DNA of 29,663 bases, from the NCBI GenBank assembly GCA_018897155.1, contig JAHILE010000058.1, positions 1-29,663 on the forward strand, in the 5' to 3' direction. A program made the translations under genes and the position numbers. Within the stretch, counting starts at the first letter, position 1. Every line of letters starts with the position of its first letter. Positions 24,777-29,663 of the stretch are shown here, piece after piece. The DNA comes from Nanoarchaeota archaeon. GTDB taxonomy: Archaea; EX4484-52; LFW-46. The notes beneath the pieces are model-generated. The model was not told the origin of the DNA and did not search any database. It worked only from the letters and a program-made list of their open reading frames with translations.

Positions 24777-24806
24777 GCAATATTTTTTAATAACTGTGTG
24801 GAATCC

Positions 24807-25469
24807 ATGAAAAATATAATTATTCCGGCAATAATCGCAAAAACTCAAAACGAATTAAACGGACATTTAAGCAAAGTCAAAGATTTTTCAGAATTAGTCC
24901 AGCTTGACATCATGGATGAAACACTTGTACCAAATCGTTCTCTTGATTTCGATTTTGATGTGTCCGGCAGCGGTCTCCGTTTTGAAGCTCATTTAATGAT
25001 CAATAATCCCTTTGAATGGATTAAGAAAAACTGGAACAAAGTCGATACTATCCTGGTTCATTTTGAATCATGTAAAAACCCAAAAGAGATAATAAATTTT
25101 GTAAAAGGCAAAGGCAAAAAAATCGGGTTTGTGCTTACGCCTGAAACGCCGATTCGTGAAATAAAAGACTATCTAGATGATATCGATCAATTGCTGATAA
25201 TGACGGTTAATCCCGGATTCTACGGCAGTAAATTCCTGCCTGAAACTCTCGGTAAAATAATCGAAGCAAGAAAAATGCGGCCAGACCTCGATATTGAGGT
25301 TGACGGCGGCATTACGCCGGAGACAATTAAATTAGTGCGCGATGCAGGAGCAAATATGTTCGTATCGGGATCATATATCTTGAAATCAGATAACATTAAA
25401 GAAGCAATAGATATATTAAATCGAGTGTTAAGCGGTCTTGTAAACGATGGTAAATACACGTGCCATTAA
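24807..25469 (+). CDS. Ribulose-phosphate 3-epimerase-like protein, atypical active site
   Basis: The 220-residue TIM-barrel protein follows the family plan: LDIMDETLVPN (for DVMDGxFVPN), FEAHLMINNP, VHFESC, MTVNPGFYGSKF, EVDGGITPE and VSGSYIL. Of the usual active-site residues, Asp34, His62 and Asp166 are kept. The first metal-ligand His is Gln32 (VQLD instead of IHVD), and the PSILSAD segment is PAIIAKT, which loses the Ser. The protein may therefore act on another sugar or bind metal differently. It lies 30 nt after rfbG, which points to a role in the sugar pathway instead of the pentose phosphate pathway. A GTG at 24798 is an alternative start. Confidence 0.82.
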   Translation: MKNIIIPAIIAKTQNELNGHLSKVKDFSELVQLDIMDETLVPNRSLDFDFDVSGSGLRFEAHLMINNPFEWIKKNWNKVDTILVHFESCKNPKEIINFVKGKGKKIGFVLTPETPIREIKDYLDDIDQLLIMTVNPGFYGSKFLPETLGKIIEARKMRPDLDIEVDGGITPETIKLVRDAGANMFVSGSYILKSDNIKEAIDILNRVLSGLVNDGKYTCH

Positions 25470-25540
25470 TGAATAAAAACGTGCCGCTTGCCAAGATAAA
25501 GGGGTTTCTAAAATTGGATGAGGTTTCAGATTGCATATGA
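25469..25540 (+). CDS. Possible 23-residue bridging peptide
   Basis: An ATG overlaps the stop of the epimerase-like gene (TAATG) and opens a 23-codon frame (MNKNVPLAKIKGFLKLDEV...) whose TGA overlaps the ATG of the HAD gene (ATGA). Such exact joining on both sides suggests ribosome hand-over. It may be a true microprotein, a coupling leader, or the remnant of a decayed gene. No homology is claimed. Confidence 0.4.
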   Translation: MNKNVPLAKIKGFLKLDEVSDCI

Positions 25541-26301
25541 AAATCACAAATACGCTAATATTTGACATGGACGGAGTCATTGCAGACACAGAGCCCCTTA
25601 AATTTGAGGCATACCGGCAAGCATACAAGGAATTGTTCAATACCTGTATAGCGGATGGCGAGTGGCGCCTGGGCTTGGGAGAGGAAGCTGCTATACGGGA
25701 GTACCTGAAAAGGGCGATTAATGACGTAAAAAAAACCGTAATACGATGTTTTCGGGATACAGAAAATAACCAGATAAACGAATTATTCGGGAATTGCAAT
25801 GAGCAGATACTAAATGACTTGAATAAAGAAAAGATTCCCGATTGCATGATACCTATTGTTGGAAAAGTAAAAAGAGAAAAATATGCCGCTCTTTTGGAAA
25901 CTGCTCTCAAACCCATAAAAGGCGCAATTGACTTTGTTAAATATGCTAAAGACAACCAGTATCAGATTGCTGTTGCTACTGGCTCTACAAAAGCAGAAAC
26001 AAATAAAATACTGTCAAAATTTGGCATAAAAAAATATTTCAATGCAATTATAACAAAAGACGACATAGGCGCTGGAAGAGGAAAGCCACTGCCAGACCTG
26101 TATCTCGTATGCTTAAAAAAACTCAATGCAGAACCGCAGAATTGCCTTGTGATAGAAGATTCCGTACCCGGAATTAAAAGTGCAGTTACTGCAAATATAA
26201 GAGTGATTGCAATCTCCACAACCGTGCCAAAACAGAAATTGATTGATGCGGGTGCAACGTACGCGGTCGATACGTTTGAAGAAATGAAAATATATGTATG
26301 A
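25537..26301 (+). CDS. HAD-superfamily hydrolase (beta-phosphoglucomutase-like)
   Basis: The 254-residue protein has the four HAD motifs: the nucleophile pair in FDMDGVIADTEP (Asp10, Asp12), VATGSTKAE (motif II), KDDIGAGRGKPLPDLYL (motif III Lys), and LVIEDSVPGIKSA (motif IV). A helical cap of somewhat more than usual length lies between motifs I and II (about 15-130). Members are phosphatases or phosphomutases of small sugar phosphates. Position between the epimerase-like and TPP-enzyme genes suggests a sugar phosphate of this locus. The ATG overlaps the stop of a short upstream frame; an in-frame TTG at 25531 is the alternative. It converges on the YhcH-like gene with only 9 nt between stops. 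Confidence 0.88.
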   Translation: MKITNTLIFDMDGVIADTEPLKFEAYRQAYKELFNTCIADGEWRLGLGEEAAIREYLKRAINDVKKTVIRCFRDTENNQINELFGNCNEQILNDLNKEKIPDCMIPIVGKVKREKYAALLETALKPIKGAIDFVKYAKDNQYQIAVATGSTKAETNKILSKFGIKKYFNAIITKDDIGAGRGKPLPDLYLVCLKKLNAEPQNCLVIEDSVPGIKSAVTANIRVIAISTTVPKQKLIDAGATYAVDTFEEMKIYV

Positions 26302-26310
26302 ATAACCCCA

Positions 26311-26775
26311 TCACAAAGTTACGCGTACTTTTATAATTGCCTTTCTTACATTCTCTTTTGCATTGAATTGACACCCCGGCCGGTGAATGTCTGTCGGAAA
26401 AAATATTGCAAACATACCTTCGGAGAATATAATCTCGGATTCATTCTGAACCTTATTATAAAGCGCCCTGTCTTTTTCTTCATCATATTCTTCAGAAATT
26501 TCATTTTTCCCGTCAATAAAACCGGCGCCCATTAGTTCTGTTCCGGATATCATATACTGTACGTCAATATATTTTTTGTGAACCTCTGCCTTTTTCTCGC
26601 TCTTGGGCAGAGTCTCGTACTCATCTAACACGAGGTATATGTCATCTCCTTTTATAGGGTATCTGCCTTTTGCCATTTTACTGAAATCTGTTCTTTTAAT
26701 ATAATTTATGGCTTCAACAAGCTCTTTTTGCAAAGAATTCGATTCATAGAAATTTTTTAGTTGTCCGAGGATCAT
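26311..26775 (-). CDS. YhcH/YjgK/YiaL family protein
   Basis: The 154-residue protein is a cupin-like member of the YhcH/YjgK/YiaL (DUF386) family. Typical parts are GRYPIKGDDIYLVLDEYET, AEVHKKYIDVQYMISGTE (conserved His and the YIDVQ segment), and GMFAIFFPTDIHRPGCQF, with the late metal-binding His. In bacteria these proteins sit with sialic acid or pentose genes and are thought to handle free sugars or sugar acids, but the reaction is mostly unsettled. It follows the TPP-enzyme gene by 27 nt, with AGGTT (26781-26785) before the ATG, so both are probably co-transcribed. Confidence 0.88.
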   Translation of the reverse strand: MILGQLKNFYESNSLQKELVEAINYIKRTDFSKMAKGRYPIKGDDIYLVLDEYETLPKSEKKAEVHKKYIDVQYMISGTELMGAGFIDGKNEISEEYDEEKDRALYNKVQNESEIIFSEGMFAIFFPTDIHRPGCQFNAKENVRKAIIKVRVTL

Positions 26776-26802
26776 AATTCAACCTGCAGTAGAATCAATC
26801 AA

Positions 26803-28446
26803 TTAACTTTTCTCTTTATACTTATTCGCAGTCCATTTTTCTATCATTTCCTGGTGCGGATCTATCACGAGCTCGCACACAACTGCATCCTCGCTTTCCA
26901 ATATATTCTTTAGCTTATGAAGATCTTTTTCTGAAGAAATCGATTCGTATTTAACGCCCCATCCAGCCATCAGATCTTTCCAAATCGGAAGAGACAACCC
27001 TGAAGATTCATCGGCTGCAAAAACTTTTCCAAAGAATTTGTTGTGCGTATTCCTTATCGAATAATAGCCGCCGTTATTGAAAATGAATATCTTGAGCGGA
27101 AGCTTGTGGTATATCATAGTCTGCAATTCCTGAATATTCATCATGATCGAGCCGTCGCCTTCCGTGCAAATCACCGGTTTTTTGTTATTTGCAATGCATG
27201 CGCCGATTGACATTGGCAGGCCTTTGCCCATCTCGCCAAGTCCGGTATTTGTGATTAGCCTCTGTCCCTTTCTTAACTTAAATGCCTGATGAGGCACTTC
27301 AGCAGCCATGCCGTTGGCGGTAACAATCGGAAAACCTGTTTTTCCATTTAACTCTTCCATAAATTGATACACGTCAACATATCCGGGTTTTGTCTTGTAG
27401 GCAATCTCTTCCGCCAATAAATCCCATCGTTTCAGGATTATTTTTTCTTCAAGCATCTTTTCAAGGAAAATCTTTGCATCGCAGCAAACGCTGATATCCG
27501 GCGTAATTGTCTTTTTATTCAATTGCGCAGGGTCGATATCCGCCATAATTATGAATTTGCCTTTTGCGAATTCCTTGTAATCAAACGATGTCTGCCTTAG
27601 CTGCATGCTGGTGCCGACAATCAAAAGCACATCGCAATTGTCAATTGCATAATTCGCGCTTTTTCGCCCCGTGATTCCCTGGGGCCCGAGGTAATGCGGA
27701 TAATCATAAGTCACCAAATCATCCCCGCTCATTGCAGAAATGACATTGATTTTTGTCGTTTCAATAAATTTTGCAAGAAGAATTTCTGCTTTAGCAAGCC
27801 GTATTCCGTTGCCGATTAAAAGCAGCGGCCTCTCGGCTTTTTTAAGCTCTGTTACAATTTGAGCTATCGGAATAACGCACTCTTTTTCTTTTGGTATTTC
27901 GAATGTCTCGAGATTTTTCTCATCAATCTCGGCAGACTGGACGTCCAAAGGAATATCGAGCCAGACCGGCCCGGGCTTTCCTGATTTAGCCAGATATATT
28001 GCTTTTTGAAGATGGTATTTTATGCTGTTTGGATCTTCTACTGTTATCGCGTATTTGGTGATTGGCTTTACAATATCAATGATATTTATTTCCTGGGGCC
28101 CAAGCTGCCGTAAACCGTATTTGTTATCTTTGGGTATCATCAATTCTTTCCTGACCTGGCCGGAAATGACTATTATAGGTATGTTATCAATCCAGCAGGC
28201 AGCAACACCTGTTACTGCGTTTGTCCCGCCGGGGCCTGTTGTAACAACACAGAAGCCGATGTCGTTTTTCATTCGCGCGTATCCTTCTGCAGCAAGAGCG
28301 GCGCCTTGTTCGTGATGCGTGCATATCGACGTCAGGTTTGATTTGCCGATGCTGTCAACAATGTGCATTACTCCGCCGCCTGAAACAAGAAATACGCTGT
28401 CTACAACAGTTTCCATGTATTTTAGAACATAATCGCTGAGCTTCAT
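26803..28446 (-). CDS. TPP-dependent enzyme of the acetolactate synthase family
   Basis: The 547-residue protein has the three-domain plan of TPP enzymes. The N-terminal domain holds the catalytic Glu46 (THHEQGAALAAEGYAR) and TTGPGGTNAVTGVA. The central domain is degenerate in most nucleotide-binding features. The C-terminal domain has the TPP-Mg motif GDGS (430-433) ending in NN (457-458). It resembles acetolactate synthase large subunits, but no small regulatory subunit or other branched-chain amino acid gene is near. In bacteria, enzymes of this type next to rfbF/rfbG can add a two-carbon unit to CDP-4-keto sugars (YerE in yersiniose synthesis). That role is an inference from context; another carboligase or decarboxylase is possible. 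Confidence 0.88.
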   Translation of the reverse strand: MKLSDYVLKYMETVVDSVFLVSGGGVMHIVDSIGKSNLTSICTHHEQGAALAAEGYARMKNDIGFCVVTTGPGGTNAVTGVAACWIDNIPIIVISGQVRKELMIPKDNKYGLRQLGPQEINIIDIVKPITKYAITVEDPNSIKYHLQKAIYLAKSGKPGPVWLDIPLDVQSAEIDEKNLETFEIPKEKECVIPIAQIVTELKKAERPLLLIGNGIRLAKAEILLAKFIETTKINVISAMSGDDLVTYDYPHYLGPQGITGRKSANYAIDNCDVLLIVGTSMQLRQTSFDYKEFAKGKFIIMADIDPAQLNKKTITPDISVCCDAKIFLEKMLEEKIILKRWDLLAEEIAYKTKPGYVDVYQFMEELNGKTGFPIVTANGMAAEVPHQAFKLRKGQRLITNTGLGEMGKGLPMSIGACIANNKKPVICTEGDGSIMMNIQELQTMIYHKLPLKIFIFNNGGYYSIRNTHNKFFGKVFAADESSGLSLPIWKDLMAGWGVKYESISSEKDLHKLKNILESEDAVVCELVIDPHQEMIEKWTANKYKEKS

Positions 28447-28534
28447 TTTATCGCCTTCGTATATTTTATCAGTTTACTAATTCATTATACTAAATATTAC
28501 GTATGAAGATATGTATTAACAGAGATATTTATTA

Positions 28535-29554
28535 TTAATCAGTATCTTTTAATGTCGATTCAAAAATAGGAATAATCTCATAGCTATGTTTTGTATCACT
28601 TAATGCGTCAGGGCTAATGATGGTTTTTTGTATTGCTTTTTTTATAATCCTGTCAAGGTTCTCTTCTCCGACATTTTCTTTTGTTAGAGCTTTCACAAAT
28701 GCATATATTTGATGTCCAATAATATTCTGGAAATTCATCGGCAGTAAGTAAGTATCAACTTGCCGAGTATCAAATCCTTGCTCTTTACTTATCTTTTGAA
28801 TTGAATTAATATCATGTTTTGGCCGAGATAACGTTTTATAATCATCCACTTCAACTTTTTTTCCGACTTCGCCAAGAACATCCCTGACAAAGTGGCTATA
28901 CCTAAAACCGTATTCAAGTGAAGGATATGCCGAGTCTTCAAAAAAATGTGACGCAGTATTCCAAATTACCGGAGAATCGTCTTTTAGAAATCTCCTTAAT
29001 CGGGAGAATGTTTTAGAAAGATCCGTCCAATGCATAACCTGATTTGCAACAGCGGCATCCGTGCTGTTTTCATCAATTTTATCTGTTGTTTGAATATCAT
29101 CGAGTATAAATGTTGCCCGCCCTTTATATTTTTCACTCTCTTCTCTAAATTTATTCCAATAGTCTTGTAATTCTTCGTTGTCTACAGACTTGAATACGCT
29201 TAAATCGCCATCATAAAGATTAAATTTATATTTTGCAACATCTAACATGCCTTCTGAACTTTCAATACCCATCACATTGACATTAGGGTACTTCTTAAGT
29301 AGTTCCAACGTGGTAATTCCGGTTCCTGGCCCAATCTCAATTACTTTTTTAGGATCATCTGAATTTAGTGACAAATACTCTACCAACCGCGATGCATTTG
29401 ATTCATAATTGTACGTTATGATTGAAGGATGTTTGCTATTGTCTACAATCTTTACGGACAGGTTATTAATATCATAATCCACACCATTAAGTTTCATACC
29501 ATAGGGATTTCCGTTTTTAGCGGATCCCGTAAATGCGCCATCTTTCAATGCCAT
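28535..29554 (-). CDS. Class I SAM-dependent methyltransferase, unknown target
   Basis: The 339-residue protein has a clear SAM-binding motif, KVIEIGPGTGITTLELLKKY, followed by VMGIESSEGML, and the later AVANQVMHWTDLSK and DSPVIWNTASHFF in place of the usual motifs IV-VI. An N-terminal extension of about 60 residues (GAFTGSAKNGNPYGMKLNG) and a C-terminal helical region of about 120 residues are extra. The ATG at 29554 lies 26 nt from a TATA box; the TTG at 29560 is unlikely. It is divided from the TPP-enzyme gene by 88 nt and probably forms its own unit. Glycan or small-molecule methylation are both open. Confidence 0.82.
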   Translation of the reverse strand: MALKDGAFTGSAKNGNPYGMKLNGVDYDINNLSVKIVDNSKHPSIITYNYESNASRLVEYLSLNSDDPKKVIEIGPGTGITTLELLKKYPNVNVMGIESSEGMLDVAKYKFNLYDGDLSVFKSVDNEELQDYWNKFREESEKYKGRATFILDDIQTTDKIDENSTDAAVANQVMHWTDLSKTFSRLRRFLKDDSPVIWNTASHFFEDSAYPSLEYGFRYSHFVRDVLGEVGKKVEVDDYKTLSRPKHDINSIQKISKEQGFDTRQVDTYLLPMNFQNIIGHQIYAFVKALTKENVGEENLDRIIKKAIQKTIISPDALSDTKHSYEIIPIFESTLKDTD

Positions 29555-29574
29555 ACTCAATGTTGAAAAATGAC

Positions 29575-29584
29575 ATTTATAAAT
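29575..29584 (-). promoter_or_regulatory. TATA box for the terminal methyltransferase
   Basis: ATTTATAAAT, self-complementary in sequence, is centred 26 nt before the ATG at 29554. The remaining bases to the window end (29585-29663) are AT-rich and show no gene that I can support. Confidence 0.6.
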
Positions 29585-29663
29585 CTTTAAATTATAATCT
29601 CTGTAAAGTAGTTACAACTTCTTAACTTCTGGACAATTCTAACTTAAGTAGCCATTTACGATA

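Noticed and set aside
25428-25955. A 175-codon minus-strand frame across the epimerase-like and HAD genes
   Set aside because: It covers two real genes on the other strand and has no recognisable domain.
1-29663. CRISPR array, tRNA, rRNA or insertion sequence
   Set aside because: No evenly spaced repeats, cloverleaf, rRNA core sequence, transposase or terminal inverted repeats were seen on either strand.

Overview
The window looks like part of an archaeal chromosome, most likely from a small-genome DPANN-type lineage. This rests on archaeal-type housekeeping genes (aIF6, prefoldin alpha, an AglB-type oligosaccharyltransferase), an archaeosortase-like protein, class III (prepilin-type) signal peptides, an ADP-forming acyl-CoA synthetase beta subunit, and TATA boxes about 26 nt upstream of the start codons of operon-leading genes. 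The phylum is an inference and cannot be fixed from this sequence. Genes are tightly packed on both strands. No rRNA, tRNA, CRISPR array or insertion sequence was found, and no gene-free stretch exceeds 300 bases; the longest are 231-451 and 1963-2180.

Left part (1-4708): an antitoxin-like gene at the edge, a small protein with an elaborate hairpin-rich 5' leader, a VOC protein, then aIF6 and prefoldin alpha separated by a stem-loop-rich spacer, a convergent enolase, and a zinc-ribbon/archaeosortase pair overlapping by ATGA.

Middle part (4729-14091): a surface-structure cluster. A long cytoplasmic coiled-coil protein with two ~170-residue repeats is followed by five consecutive genes, overlapping or nearly so, whose products all start with a basic stretch and one hydrophobic helix (two clear class III pilin signals, three diverged ones). 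One is a 1232-residue VWA protein whose VWA domain is interrupted by a very long insert and which carries about fifty N-glycosylation sequons. A TTG-started winged-helix-like basic protein and an ATP-grasp acyl-CoA synthetase beta subunit close the run. Two tandem paralogues of unknown function and a UPF0104-type membrane protein with a 24-residue Cys-tailed microprotein downstream lie on the opposite strand.

Right part (16404-29554): a glycan locus. It encodes a UDP-sugar pyrophosphorylase-like enzyme, a UDP-glucuronate decarboxylase-like SDR, a methyltransferase, AglB, a Wzx-like flippase, and then a CDP-sugar branch (RfbF-like, RfbG-like, an atypical ribulose-phosphate-epimerase-like protein, a HAD phosphatase/mutase, a YhcH-like protein and an acetolactate-synthase-like TPP enzyme). 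A final methyltransferase sits at the right edge. The parts may form one story: the right part builds, flips and transfers an unusual N-glycan, and the sequon-rich pilin-like/VWA proteins of the middle part are obvious candidate acceptors. That link is inference.
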